64,000 nucleotides of DNA from Ruminococcaceae bacterium UBA3751. Lineage in GTDB: Bacteria > Bacillota > Clostridia > Oscillospirales > Acutalibacteraceae. The DNA lies in NCBI GenBank assembly GCA_002371215.1, contig DFGL01000022.1:98379-162378 (forward strand). The letters run 5' to 3'. Position 1 is the stretch's first letter. Each line of letters opens with the position of its first letter. Position numbers and translations under genes: made by a program. The notes below the pieces were generated by a model. It saw only the letters and a program-made list of their open reading frames with translations, ran no database searches and was not told where the DNA came from. This document shows positions 25,177 to 34,568 of this stretch, piece by piece.

Positions 25177-27636
25177 TTAATCACTTTTATTTGCGCTTTT
25201 CTGACGGCGGACGATATAGGAAACGGCTTTCGTGCCGCGGACTATGTATTTTCCGATATTGCCCTTTATTCCGCTGAAAAGGGGAGAATGGATTTTTGCG
25301 TTTTGCAGGGCGTTATCAACCCTGTGAACGCTGACGTTTTCGCCGCAAAACGGGGATAAAACGCCGTCGTAACCCGTTACAAAAGCGCCGTCTGAAAAGG
25401 CAAGAAGCTCGCTCAGCCGCTCGTTTTCGGGCATTTCTCCCTCAAACGGAAGAAGGCAGAGCACAGCGCGCTCGCGGCTTCCGTTATATGCAGGCGCAAG
25501 GCTCTTGCCCTGCGGAGCAATAAGCGTGTAGGTAAGGGGGATTCTGTCGCCCGAGCGGTTTTTATGGTGGCGCTGTTTTCCGAAAAACGTACCGAAGGGA
25601 TTCATTTTTACCCTTTCACCCTCCTCAAGGCGCATAGGACAGTATGCCATAGAGGAAAGCACGTTTCTTGCATTGCCGAGCAGAAGTCCCATTTTGCCGT
25701 CCGTAACGCCGACGAGTCCCGCCGTAAGCTGATTGTTAAAGGAGTCAAGGGTTTTATTCTTTTCGTCAGCCTCTCCGTAGGACGAGGTTGAAAACGAGGA
25801 AATATCGCCCTCGAAATTGCGCTTTATTACGGAAACGCCGTCTGTGTTTTTATATGAAATGCAAAACGGGACAGCCTCCTCCCACTTCATATCCGTATAG
25901 CGTCCGAGGGTTGAGTTTTCGGTAGAAATAGCGTCGCGCTCCGCGGTGTAAGGATAGCTAACGTCCGTAATTACGAATATTCCCTCTGCCGCGTCCGAGG
26001 TAAAGAAGGTATAGCAAAAGCTGCCCTGCTCACGGGACGCGGGAAGGAGGATTCTTCCGTAAAGCTGAACCGCCCTTCCTCCTTTGATTTCAATATTTCT
26101 CATGCGGTCAAAGGAAAAATTATACCGCTTTTTGCCGTAGGTAAGATAAGAGGAGAGAAAGTCCTCTTCTCCGATAACCTTTCCGTTATACGTAAAGCTT
26201 ACTATACTGTTGTCCTCGTCTGAAAATTCAAGCCTTGCGCCGCCGCTCTCAAGAATGAGCGAGGGCTCGCCTTCGGCTTCCTGCAAATCAGCTTTAACAG
26301 ATGTGATTTCATATTTATCCTTTATTTCACCGAAGCGGAGCATAACGAATACGCTGTCATTTCCCATCGGTACGACGGTATATGCCTCAAGTCCGTTCGC
26401 TTTAATATCGGGAATATAGTTTTCGGCGCACGAAAGCTGTACGCACTGAAGCGCCGCGCCGTTTGTGTTGTGTACGGTGAGATTGCCGTCTGTATTGTAA
26501 GCGTGATTGCAGAGCTTTTCGGAAAGGGCGTTCGCCGCAGCTTCGCGCTGTATATTGAGAACGGGCGTTGCAAGCCCGAAATGAGTCGTTGAAAGCAGCT
26601 TGATTCTGTTTAAAAAGTCCTCGCCGTCGGGATTGTATTTTTCTGCGGTTCGGCTGCGCTCAATCGCAGTCCAGATTTTGCGGTTATCCGGCTTTTCAGC
26701 CCACGATGCGTAGCCCGTAAAGTTGCCGTCCGCTGTGTCCTGAGTAAAGCTGACTGTTCCCGCGGGAGCGTGCTCCTTAAGGTAACCGCCCGGGGTGTCA
26801 AAAACTATGTAATCAAGGTCTGCAACCTCTTTAACGAGCCCACGGATACCGTCGGTATTTGCAAGGCGGTTTCCGATAACGGGGAGGTTCAGACTCTCCC
26901 AGAAAATTGCGTCCGCGTCCATATTGATAAAGAGGAACAAATCGCGGTTGATTTCGCCGCTCTCCTGCTTTTCGTGAAGCTCTTTAACCCACGCTCTGAG
27001 GCAGCCCGCGTCGCAAACGTCCGCGTTTGAATAGGTGGGTATAACGGTAAGTCCCTCGCCCTTGTATTCAAAGGTAAGCGGGTTAAACGCCTTTTCGTCG
27101 TCAAGCAGGGGTATGAGCGTTTTAAAAGCGTCAAACGGAACGCAGGAATAGTAAAGACAGAGCGCCTTAACGCCGAGCTTATTATAGGTGCGTACCTGCG
27201 ATGGAGTAAACATAACCTCCTGCGGACGAACGATTTTTTCGTATTCCCCGAAAATATCCTCAAGCCCCGAGCCCTGCGGGTTGGAAACAGCGAGCTCAAC
27301 GGAGGCTTTAAGCTCGTTTTCCTGCATTGCTCCGAGCGCTCCGTTCGAATAGCCCATAATTATATTTTCGTCGCCGTTTTCTTTTGCGCGGCGCTTCATA
27401 CCCTCTAAAATATCGGGCGCGTATTCGGGGAGAATCTGCTGGAGAGAAAAGAAGTTTTCGCTGTCCCAGGTGCCTTTAACGGGAATACCCTCGGCGTTGA
27501 GGGTGTCGAGCGCGGCGATAATTTTCCTGATAATTCTTATGTCCGAGCCAAAGCCCTGCTCGTCGTTCGTGTCGCCTCTGTAAGAGTGGTAGCAGTTAAC
27601 GTGAAAGCCGTAGGCAATATGAATTTTATAGCTCAT
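25177..27636 (-). CDS. Large GH38/GH57-like hydrolase-fold protein
   Basis: 819 residues, not confidently assigned. The N-terminal 330 residues look like the (beta/alpha)7 barrel of GH38/GH57 (FHVNCYHSYRGDT at 11-23, GTWDSENFFSLQQILPEY, FTPSQVRTYNKLGV and FLFINMDADAIFW), and the C-terminal half looks like beta-sandwich domains. The canonical GH38 opening HxHxDxxW is replaced by HVNCYHSY, so catalytic residues are uncertain. No signal peptide. Ends 46 nt from the symporter promoter region. Could be an alpha-mannosidase-like or otherwise new exo-acting glycosidase. Confidence 0.6.
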   Translation of the reverse strand: MSYKIHIAYGFHVNCYHSYRGDTNDEQGFGSDIRIIRKIIAALDTLNAEGIPVKGTWDSENFFSLQQILPEYAPDILEGMKRRAKENGDENIIMGYSNGALGAMQENELKASVELAVSNPQGSGLEDIFGEYEKIVRPQEVMFTPSQVRTYNKLGVKALCLYYSCVPFDAFKTLIPLLDDEKAFNPLTFEYKGEGLTVIPTYSNADVCDAGCLRAWVKELHEKQESGEINRDLFLFINMDADAIFWESLNLPVIGNRLANTDGIRGLVKEVADLDYIVFDTPGGYLKEHAPAGTVSFTQDTADGNFTGYASWAEKPDNRKIWTAIERSRTAEKYNPDGEDFLNRIKLLSTTHFGLATPVLNIQREAAANALSEKLCNHAYNTDGNLTVHNTNGAALQCVQLSCAENYIPDIKANGLEAYTVVPMGNDSVFVMLRFGEIKDKYEITSVKADLQEAEGEPSLILESGGARLEFSDEDNSIVSFTYNGKVIGEEDFLSSYLTYGKKRYNFSFDRMRNIEIKGGRAVQLYGRILLPASREQGSFCYTFFTSDAAEGIFVITDVSYPYTAERDAISTENSTLGRYTDMKWEEAVPFCISYKNTDGVSVIKRNFEGDISSFSTSSYGEADEKNKTLDSFNNQLTAGLVGVTDGKMGLLLGNARNVLSSMAYCPMRLEEGERVKMNPFGTFFGKQRHHKNRSGDRIPLTYTLIAPQGKSLAPAYNGSRERAVLCLLPFEGEMPENERLSELLAFSDGAFVTGYDGVLSPFCGENVSVHRVDNALQNAKIHSPLFSGIKGNIGKYIVRGTKAVSYIVRRQKSANKSD

Positions 27637-27652
27637 AGTAAAGTCTCCTGTT

Positions 27653-28372
27653 TTATCCGTTTATAGTTTTAAGAATAGCGTCTGCTGTGATTTTTTGCTG
27701 TTTCTCTGCTGATACGGTTGCCTTTTTGTCGCCGTCCTGAAAACCGTAGGAGGCGAAGCCCGAATGGTTGCCGCCCTCAATTTTAACGACCTGATAATCC
27801 TTGGGAACGAGAGTGAAGCCCCGCTCAAGCCGTCCGCGGTGCAAAACGCCGTCGTTTGTGCCGTAGATGAATACTACGGGGAATTTTACAGAGGTTAAAT
27901 CCTCCGTCGGATAGGCGGCGAGCATAAACAGTCCGCTGAAATCCCCGGGGTGCTTTGCGGCGTCGTTTGCAGCAACCATACCGCCCAGCGAATGCCCCGC
28001 AAGGTAATAATTTTCATAGGAATAATGTTCCGTTACGCTTTTTGCCTTGCTTACGCTGAAGAAGGGAAGTTTCATCGGCGCTTTAAGTAAGAAGCAGTCA
28101 ACCCCGTTTTCAGAGATTGCTTGCATAAGCGGCGTGTAGGCGGTTTCCTCAACCTTAGCGCCTGCATAAAACAGCAGCGCCTTGTCCTCGGCGGGCCCGT
28201 CAAAAAACCAGCCCTCTTTTATCTTTGTAACCGTAACGCCGTTAGATTTTTCAAAACCGGCGCTCACGTTGACGGCGCGGTAATAATCGTTTGTATAAAT
28301 GCCCGTGCAAACCGCAAGCGCTGCGAAAACGCAGGCGAGAATTATAATTAAAATCTTTGTCCGTTTTTTCAT
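27653..28372 (-). CDS. Membrane-anchored alpha/beta hydrolase
   Basis: 239 residues. The start at 28372 was picked because the -10 box TATAAT lies inside any longer reading frame, and CGAGGT precedes this ATG. Residues 6-27 form an N-terminal anchor. The exported domain has the nucleophile elbow GHSLGGMVA, VVFIYGTNDGVL (acid) and GGNHSGFASYG (His), the pattern of the alpha/beta hydrolase family 5 (PF12695-like). It may deacylate glycans or lipids outside the cell. It lies 16 nt upstream of the GH38/57-like gene and shares its strand, probably one operon. Confidence 0.85.
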   Translation of the reverse strand: MKKRTKILIIILACVFAALAVCTGIYTNDYYRAVNVSAGFEKSNGVTVTKIKEGWFFDGPAEDKALLFYAGAKVEETAYTPLMQAISENGVDCFLLKAPMKLPFFSVSKAKSVTEHYSYENYYLAGHSLGGMVAANDAAKHPGDFSGLFMLAAYPTEDLTSVKFPVVFIYGTNDGVLHRGRLERGFTLVPKDYQVVKIEGGNHSGFASYGFQDGDKKATVSAEKQQKITADAILKTING

Positions 28373-28391
28373 ATACATACCTCGTTCTTCT

Positions 28392-28420
28392 ATTATACTA
28401 CTATTCAAATAAATATTAAA
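28392..28420 (-). promoter_or_regulatory. Promoter of the hydrolase-GH38/57-like operon
   Basis: TATAAT (complement of 28392-28397) with a weak TTTAAT -35 at 17-nt spacing. Confidence 0.55.
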
Positions 28421-28477
28421 GGGTTAAATGGAGCAGTTGAGACTATGAGTCGCTTGTGGTATAATCAAAAACCGGTA

Positions 28478-28548
28478 AATGAAGAATTGAGGGTAATCGC
28501 TGCGAGCAACAATTCTTAATTCTTAATTCATAATTCTTAATTTTATAA
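28478..28548. repeat. Intergenic mosaic repeat, copy 8
   Basis: GAAGAATTGAGGGTAATCG, CAACAATTCTTAATTCTTAA and ATTCATAATTCTTAATT octads. Confidence 0.6.
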
Positions 28549-28562
28549 GCAAGAGGTGTTTT

Positions 28563-29228
28563 ATGAAGCCCTGGGAAAGTTTAACGCTGGTTGATTATAC
28601 CGAAAAAGAGGAAAAACTGAACGTTTTAACCCACGCTGCAGGATTGATTCTCAGCGGCTTTATTGCGGCGCTTTGCCTTGCTCCGTCCGTAAAAAGCGGC
28701 GATATTCTCAGAATAATCTGCGCCTCGCTTTATTTTTTCGGAACGACGGTTATGTTTTTAACCTCGGTTTTGTACCACGCCGAAAAAAAGCCCGAGCGCA
28801 AAAGATTGCTCAGAATGCTTGACCACTGTATGATATTCTTTGCGGTTGCGGGTACGGCTACGGGCTGCGTTCCCGCGGTTAACGAAACCGTAGGCAAAAC
28901 CGCGGCGGCGCTTATGGCGGTGTGCGCGTGGCTCGGAGCCTTCAGCGGACTGTTTTTCACCTTCTTTTCGTTTGATAAAACTAAAGGGCTTCAGATGGCG
29001 CTTTATATAGGTACATCGCTTGTATGCGCAATAGCGGGAGGAAAGGCGTATAAGGTTCTGCCGAAGGACGCTTTTTTCTCCTTCCTTTCGGGCAGCGCGG
29101 CGCTGCTTACGGGCGCAGTAATTTACGGAATAGGAAAAAGAAAGCGCTATTTCCATACGGTTTTCCACCTTTTTATTGATTTAGGGCTGACTATTTTCTT
29201 CCTCGGAATTCAGAAGCATTGCTTCTGA
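28563..29228 (+). CDS. Hemolysin-III / YqfA-family membrane protein
   Basis: 221 residues with seven predicted membrane segments, family length. LNVLTHAAGLILS, SVLYHAEKK and RMLDHCMIFF give the conserved His/Asp pattern of the hemolysin III/PAQR superfamily. The cellular role is not settled for bacterial members. AGAGGTG precedes the start. A short hairpin (CAGAAGCA/TGCTTCTG) covers the stop codon. Confidence 0.9.
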   Translation: MKPWESLTLVDYTEKEEKLNVLTHAAGLILSGFIAALCLAPSVKSGDILRIICASLYFFGTTVMFLTSVLYHAEKKPERKRLLRMLDHCMIFFAVAGTATGCVPAVNETVGKTAAALMAVCAWLGAFSGLFFTFFSFDKTKGLQMALYIGTSLVCAIAGGKAYKVLPKDAFFSFLSGSAALLTGAVIYGIGKRKRYFHTVFHLFIDLGLTIFFLGIQKHCF

Positions 29229-29405
29229 AAGCAATGAAGAATGTAAAATAAGCAGTATATCAGAACGCTTTTGGCGAATAAATTACCCTTTTAACACCTC
29301 ATAGGTTAAGCGAATGAAACTATAGAGTATTAACTTTATTATTACTATTTAAGATAATATAAAATTAGATATATTTTATACAATTTGTGTAATTAAGGAG
29401 AAAAT
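29229..29405. other. AT-rich upstream region of the wall-polymer operon
   Basis: About 177 nt of very AT-rich sequence with no open frame. It presumably holds the promoter of the operon starting at 29406, but no convincing -35/-10 pair could be singled out. Confidence 0.4.
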
Positions 29406-30224
29406 ATGAGTTTAGGAATAATTATTTATACCGGAAAAAACTTTGATATTGATACAAAACTTCCTTTTCTCAAAAGTTGTGTTAACAGCGTAAAAAGGCA
29501 GAAATCGGGAAACGCAGAGCTTATTGTTTTATGCGAAGCCGGTACAGAACAAAAGGGAATTATTGAACGGGAAACGGGTACAAGCGTTTGTGAATTCAAT
29601 AATCTTGCAGATGGAATTAATAATGCTATCAGAGAACTTGAATGCGATAAGTTTATCATTTCAAAGTATAACACTTTGTATTCGGCAAATTCTTTATCGG
29701 ATTTTTCAAAGCTCAATGAAGACGAAAGTATGATGTTTAATATAACCTGCAAAGAAAAGGGCTCATCAAAATTTGCTCCCGTTTTTTCAAAGGTAAATAC
29801 GGAAAATGAATTTACTGTTTGTCCTTCGGTTTGGAACGTTTTGTTTGATAAAAATACAATTCTAAAGAATTCTCTCAGGTTTACAGACTTTTCATACCGC
29901 GACCAATATATTTTTTTAATGAATTATCTGGTGTGTGCAAAAAAGACCGTTTATACGGATAAGGTTTACCTCTGCATTGACAGAGCGCTGAATATAAAAA
30001 TCAAACCCTCTGACGCTTTTTATAAAAACAATAAGAAGGCAATTTTCAGAATTATAAAGCTGTTGAAGAGAAACAGAAAGGGTGTTCTTCTCTCTTGCTT
30101 TATAAAGGATTTCGGAGTTCCGCTTCTCAGGCTAAGCTGCACCGAAAAGAACAGAAAGAAAAGATGGTTTTACCGCTTGTACGCCAGAAGAATTATGAAT
30201 AGCGCCAGCGGAATTTTGAGGTAA
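29406..30224 (+). CDS. Divergent glycosyltransferase-like protein
   Basis: 272 residues. The order of predicted strands resembles the first half of a GT-A fold: LGIIIYTG, AELIVLCE, LADGINNAIRELECDKFIISKYNT, and a late DFSYRDQYIFLMNYLVCAKKTVYTDKVYLCID segment recalling the ED/acceptor part of GT2 enzymes. No DxD is visible where expected, so it may be inactive or use another site. Basic C-terminus. First gene of the wall-polymer operon, 5 nt before the next. AT-richer than its surroundings. Confidence 0.55.
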   Translation: MSLGIIIYTGKNFDIDTKLPFLKSCVNSVKRQKSGNAELIVLCEAGTEQKGIIERETGTSVCEFNNLADGINNAIRELECDKFIISKYNTLYSANSLSDFSKLNEDESMMFNITCKEKGSSKFAPVFSKVNTENEFTVCPSVWNVLFDKNTILKNSLRFTDFSYRDQYIFLMNYLVCAKKTVYTDKVYLCIDRALNIKIKPSDAFYKNNKKAIFRIIKLLKRNRKGVLLSCFIKDFGVPLLRLSCTEKNRKKRWFYRLYARRIMNSASGILR

Positions 30225-30229
30225 AAGGC

Positions 30230-32923
30230 ATGGATTTTAAATACAGAGTTTCAGTAATCGTTCCGGTATACAACGTTGAAGAATACCTTGCAATGTGCGT
30301 TGATTCGCTCGTTAATCAGACGATTGATAAAAGTGAAATGGAGATACTTCTGATTAATGACGGTTCGCCGGATAACAGCCTTGAAATATGCAGGGAATAC
30401 GAAAAAAAATACTCTTGCGTTAAGGTTTTTTCCAAAGAAAACGAGGGCCTCAGCGCAACAAGAAACTACGGTATAAAAAGAGCGCAGGGTAAGTACCTTA
30501 TGTACATTGATTCCGATGACTATCTTTCTCCTACAACCGTAAAGGACGTTTGCGATTTCTTTGATACGGTTTATGACGAGGTTGACCTTGTATCGTATTT
30601 TGAGCAGCCGTATGACGACTGCGGTTACCTTGCCGCACATTCCAGGTTTAAATACTATTTAAAGAATAACGGCGTATATAATCTTGAAAAATACCCGTAT
30701 ATTCTGCAGATGAGAATTAATGTCTGCGTTAAGAATATGGGAGAAGAAAACGAGCTGTTTGACACAACTCCGGGCTTCAGACAGGAGGACCAGGAGTATA
30801 ATAACCGCGTCCTTATGAAAAAAATGAAGCTTGGTTACTGTTCAACAGGCTGTTACTTCTATAACAAATCCAACGAGAACAGCATAGTTGCAACAACCTT
30901 TAACGCCATAAATCTTTTTGAGAAGAGCATGGAGTATCTTGAAAGGCTGAGCAACTATTTTGACGGCGATATTCCAAAGTATTTTCAGGCAATTATTTTC
31001 CATGATTTAAAGTGGAAATTTGAGCACGGAATACTTCTTCCGCATCATTATAACGAGGAGGATTTTGCCGTAGCTTTCCGCAGAATTAAAAATCTGCTTT
31101 TAAAAATTGACAACTCAACAATCGTTAATTATCCCAATATCCGAGAGGAAATGGTTATGTATTGGCTTTCCATAAAGGATAACGCCAATCTTATTCCTTA
31201 TATCAGAAACAGAAAAATCCAAATTATTTCCGACGGAAATGTCATTTATAAAAGAACTAAAATGGCGTTTAAGTTTGAAAGGTTTCAGCCTCTTGACGAC
31301 GGGAGAATTCTTTGCAGGGCGCATATTATAACTCCCTTATATAACTTTGTTGATGAAGAGCCCGAAATCTATGTTTTGGAAAACGAGCAAACCGAAAAGC
31401 GCCTGAAAGCTTATCCCTCTAAACACGGCTATTTATGTTTTAAAGAGCGGGTTATGAATTACTATGCTCTTGAATATGTGCTTGACGCAAATGAGGTAAA
31501 CAGCTTCCGCTTTTATGTTAAGTTTGACGGCTTTGAAATTGTTTCAACGTATGAATTCTTTCCCCTCGCTGTTTTTAACACTGAAAAAAAGCTTTATGTT
31601 TCTGCTTTCGGAGACACTGAGATTGAACTGAGAAACAGTACCTTCTATTGCAAAAAAATAACTGCCGAGGAACGCGACGAAATTGATACCAAAAACTCAT
31701 ACGTTGCAATCCGCTCGGGAAGGAATGCGCTCAGCGCGGGCGAATCAAGCTCTGCGCTTGATGAAGATATACAACTCAGGCTCAATGCGATTAAATACAG
31801 AAAAACACACCGTGTCTGGCTTTACAGCGATTTATATACCGTTGAAAAGGATAACGGTTATTATCAGTTTATAAACGATTTTGACAAGAACGACGGAGTT
31901 GAGAGATATTATATCTACACAAGAGAGCTCAGCGAAATAGAGTATCTCTTTAATGAGGAGCAGAAAAAGGCGCTTGTTGAATTCGGTTCAGAACGGCACA
32001 AGCTTCTCTACCTTTCTGCTGAAATTATTTTCAGCGCCTTTTACGGACGTTCTCCGATTTCTCCATTCAAATTTGAATATATGGAAAAATCGTTTTACGA
32101 TATGGAGCATTTTAAGGTAATTTACCTTCAGCACGGCGTTTTACATGCGTCTCTTTATGTTCAGAACAGCGCTGAAAATGCGAGAGCAGATAAAATAGTG
32201 ATTTCATCAGAGTTTGAAAAGAATAACTACATTAAAAATTATCATTATGATGAAACTATGCTCATTCCGTCCTCTATGGCGCGCTTTGACCATATTGACA
32301 GAACTAAGGCTCCTAAGGGTAAAATCCTTTTCGCGCCGTCGTGGAGAAATTATCTTTCAAAAACGGTTACCGCCTCAAGCTGGTCAACGAATCCCGAAGC
32401 GCTGAAAAAATCAGATTATTTCATTAATATGACCGCTTTCCTTGAAAACGAGGGTCTGGCTGAAGCACTTGAAAAGAGCGGGCTCGTTCTTGAACTAAAA
32501 CTGCATCCTATTATTGCCGACGAGGCTTCGCAGTTATTCAATTTCACGACAAAGAATATCGTTCTTGCCGAAAGAAACGTTGACGTAACCGATTACGATA
32601 TGTTCATAACCGACTTTTCATCATTCGTTTTTGATTATGCCTGCCTTTCAAGACCGATAATGTATTTTGTTCCGGACTATATTCAGTTTACAGCGGGGCT
32701 CGGACATTACAGAAAGCTTGACCTCCCCTTTGAGGATGCTTTCGGCAGGTTTACTACAGATCCTGAGGAGGCTGCAAATATAGTTGTTGACACTATAAAC
32801 AGCGGCTTTAAGGTTGAGGATATATACAAAGAGAGAATGGATAATTTTTATTATCCTCTTGATAATTGCGCAGACAGACTGTACGACTATATTAACGAGC
32901 ATATGCTTGGTGAGGTGAAGTGA
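30230..32923 (+). CDS. Fusion of GT2 glycosyltransferase and TagF-type CDP-glycerol glycerophosphotransferase
   Basis: 897 residues. Residues 6-220 are a GT2 domain: VSVIVPVYNVEEYL, LLINDGSPDNS, NEGLSATRNYGI and YIDSDDY (DxD). A beta-rich middle region (about 330-480) resembles the TagF N-terminal part. Residues 540-890 are a CDP-glycerol:poly(glycerophosphate) transferase domain with LQHGVLHA, KILFAPSWRNYL, LKLHPII and FITDFSSFVFDYA. It probably builds a glycosylated polyol-phosphate wall polymer at the cytoplasmic membrane face. Middle gene of the operon. Confidence 0.88.
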   Translation: MDFKYRVSVIVPVYNVEEYLAMCVDSLVNQTIDKSEMEILLINDGSPDNSLEICREYEKKYSCVKVFSKENEGLSATRNYGIKRAQGKYLMYIDSDDYLSPTTVKDVCDFFDTVYDEVDLVSYFEQPYDDCGYLAAHSRFKYYLKNNGVYNLEKYPYILQMRINVCVKNMGEENELFDTTPGFRQEDQEYNNRVLMKKMKLGYCSTGCYFYNKSNENSIVATTFNAINLFEKSMEYLERLSNYFDGDIPKYFQAIIFHDLKWKFEHGILLPHHYNEEDFAVAFRRIKNLLLKIDNSTIVNYPNIREEMVMYWLSIKDNANLIPYIRNRKIQIISDGNVIYKRTKMAFKFERFQPLDDGRILCRAHIITPLYNFVDEEPEIYVLENEQTEKRLKAYPSKHGYLCFKERVMNYYALEYVLDANEVNSFRFYVKFDGFEIVSTYEFFPLAVFNTEKKLYVSAFGDTEIELRNSTFYCKKITAEERDEIDTKNSYVAIRSGRNALSAGESSSALDEDIQLRLNAIKYRKTHRVWLYSDLYTVEKDNGYYQFINDFDKNDGVERYYIYTRELSEIEYLFNEEQKKALVEFGSERHKLLYLSAEIIFSAFYGRSPISPFKFEYMEKSFYDMEHFKVIYLQHGVLHASLYVQNSAENARADKIVISSEFEKNNYIKNYHYDETMLIPSSMARFDHIDRTKAPKGKILFAPSWRNYLSKTVTASSWSTNPEALKKSDYFINMTAFLENEGLAEALEKSGLVLELKLHPIIADEASQLFNFTTKNIVLAERNVDVTDYDMFITDFSSFVFDYACLSRPIMYFVPDYIQFTAGLGHYRKLDLPFEDAFGRFTTDPEEAANIVVDTINSGFKVEDIYKERMDNFYYPLDNCADRLYDYINEHMLGEVK

Positions 32924-34099
32924 TTGAGCGAATCTAAGAAGGACAGAAGCTTTTCAAAGTTTGCTTCACAGAGCATTAAAGGCGTTGCCATAATACTTAT
33001 GATGCTTCATCATTGCTTTCTCGCTCCTGAGCGTTGGGAGGGCTATACGGTAAGCTTTGCTCCGTTTGCCGAAAAACAGGTTGTTGACCTTGCCAATTTC
33101 GGTAAAATCTGCGTTGCGATGTTTGTTTTCATATCTGCGTTCGGAATAACGAAAAGCTGTATGAAAATCACAGCCGGCAGCGATAACAAGCAAAAGACGT
33201 CATCATATCAGAAAACTACATTAATAAGGCTGTTTAAGCTTCTTTGGGGCTTTTGGGGCTCGTTTGCGGTATGGCAGATTTTTTCTGCTTTGAATTACAG
33301 ATATGCATTTACTGAAAATACTCATAATTACCTGACTGTATACGGGAAAGAACCTGAATCGGTTTTATATTTTTTAACCGACGCTTTTGGACTGTCTGAA
33401 TTGTTTAAAACGCCAACCTTTAACGGAACATGGTGGTATATGAGTCTTGCTATAATAATTATTCTGATTATGCCGCTTTTGTATGAACTGTATAAGCGCT
33501 TCGGAATAATTGTTGTTATTCTCGCGCCATTGCTTCCGCAGTTTTTAGGCATTGAAAAGAACAATCTTACAAGATACCTGTTTATGCTTACGTTGGGCAT
33601 ATGGTGTGCTGACAAGGATATTCTTGAAAAGCTCTGCAATCTTAAGATAGTTAAAAACGATAAACTCAGCACTGTGCTGAAATTCATAATTTCAACAGCA
33701 GTACTGGCGTCCGTATTCCTGATAAGGCAGTATGACGGAAAGCTTCTCTCCGAGTACATAGAGGTAATGGATTCTGTTATTCCGCTTTTTGTTATTTATT
33801 ACTGTTATAATTTTGTTATCTTTATCCCCGTTATAAAGCAGATACTTCAGTTTATCGGCAAGCATGCAACAACAATCTTTATGACGCATACGTTTATCAG
33901 AGCTTATTATTTTCAGGATTTCATATATTCGTTCAAGAATTGGGCGCTTATAACGCTGATGCTTCTTATTACAAGCCTTGCATACGCTTTTGTTTATGAC
34001 AGCGCTATAAAGCTTATCGGCTATAATAAGCTGTGCGACAGTTTGATTACCGTAATTGAAAAGCGATTGAAAATAAAATACCGAAAGGCTGAATACTAA
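32924..34099 (+). CDS. Acyltransferase-3 family membrane protein
   Basis: 391 residues, about ten membrane segments. QSIKGVAIILMMLHHCF (the His-containing first helix), NFGKICVAMFVFISAFGI and TFNGTWWYMSL are typical of the AT3/NolL-type acyltransferases that O-acetylate surface polysaccharides. The start is a TTG placed directly after the TGA of the preceding gene, with GGTGAGGTG seven bases before it, so translation is coupled. Probably acylates the polymer made by the fusion protein. Confidence 0.87.
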   Translation: MSESKKDRSFSKFASQSIKGVAIILMMLHHCFLAPERWEGYTVSFAPFAEKQVVDLANFGKICVAMFVFISAFGITKSCMKITAGSDNKQKTSSYQKTTLIRLFKLLWGFWGSFAVWQIFSALNYRYAFTENTHNYLTVYGKEPESVLYFLTDAFGLSELFKTPTFNGTWWYMSLAIIIILIMPLLYELYKRFGIIVVILAPLLPQFLGIEKNNLTRYLFMLTLGIWCADKDILEKLCNLKIVKNDKLSTVLKFIISTAVLASVFLIRQYDGKLLSEYIEVMDSVIPLFVIYYCYNFVIFIPVIKQILQFIGKHATTIFMTHTFIRAYYFQDFIYSFKNWALITLMLLITSLAYAFVYDSAIKLIGYNKLCDSLITVIEKRLKIKYRKAEY

Positions 34100-34108
34100 G
34101 CTACAGCG

Positions 34109-34145
34109 AAATCCGGCGTCCGCAGGGCTCCGGGTTTTGCTTTTT
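34109..34145 (+). terminator. Terminator of the wall-polymer operon
   Basis: AAATCCGG (34109-34116) pairs with CCGGGTTT (34130-34137), followed by TGCTTTTTGTT. Confidence 0.65.
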
Positions 34146-34146
34146 G

Positions 34147-34175
34147 TTGAGGTTTGGGAGCGGCTGTGGTATAAT
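34147..34175 (+). promoter_or_regulatory. Promoter of the C39-like gene
   Basis: TTGAGG (34147-34152), 17 nt, TATAAT (34170-34175). Confidence 0.78.
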
Positions 34176-34205
34176 GAGCGCAGAATACTTTTAAAGAGGA
34201 TTAAA

Positions 34206-34568
34206 ATGATTAAGGAAATAAAATACATTCACGAGCCTGACGACCTTCAGTGCGGTCAGGCGGTGCTTGCAATGCTAACGGGAGTATCCGTAGAAAAGGT
34301 TGCGGGCGAGCTTGAAAACGAGAGGGAAACAAATCTTCGGGAAATGAGGGGCTTTCTCGCGTCTCACGGACTTAAAATGGCTGACGAAAGAAAGCAGGCC
34401 GAGAGCAAAGCGGAGCTTCCGGGCGTTTGCGTTTTAAGCCTTGAAACGCCGCGGTGCTGGCATTGGTCGCTGTACTGCTCAGGAACGTTTTATGACCCCG
34501 AGCACGGCGTTATGGAGGATTTTCCCGAATGCAAAAGAAAATACTACTGGGAGATAACCGGGCGGTAA
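34206..34568 (+). CDS. Small C39-like papain-fold cysteine peptidase
   Basis: 120 residues from the ATG at 34206, preceded by AGAGGA; upstream in-frame codons overlap the promoter. The C39/papain-like dyad is visible: Cys in DDLQCGQAVLAMLTG (about 12-26) and His in CWHWSLYCSGTFYDPEHG with the Asp of YDP. Full-length C39 domains are about 130-150 residues, so this is a minimal version without ABC-transporter fusion or signal peptide. The substrate is unknown; the acidic/basic linker between the motifs is unusual. Monocistronic with its own terminator. Confidence 0.75.
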   Translation: MIKEIKYIHEPDDLQCGQAVLAMLTGVSVEKVAGELENERETNLREMRGFLASHGLKMADERKQAESKAELPGVCVLSLETPRCWHWSLYCSGTFYDPEHGVMEDFPECKRKYYWEITGR

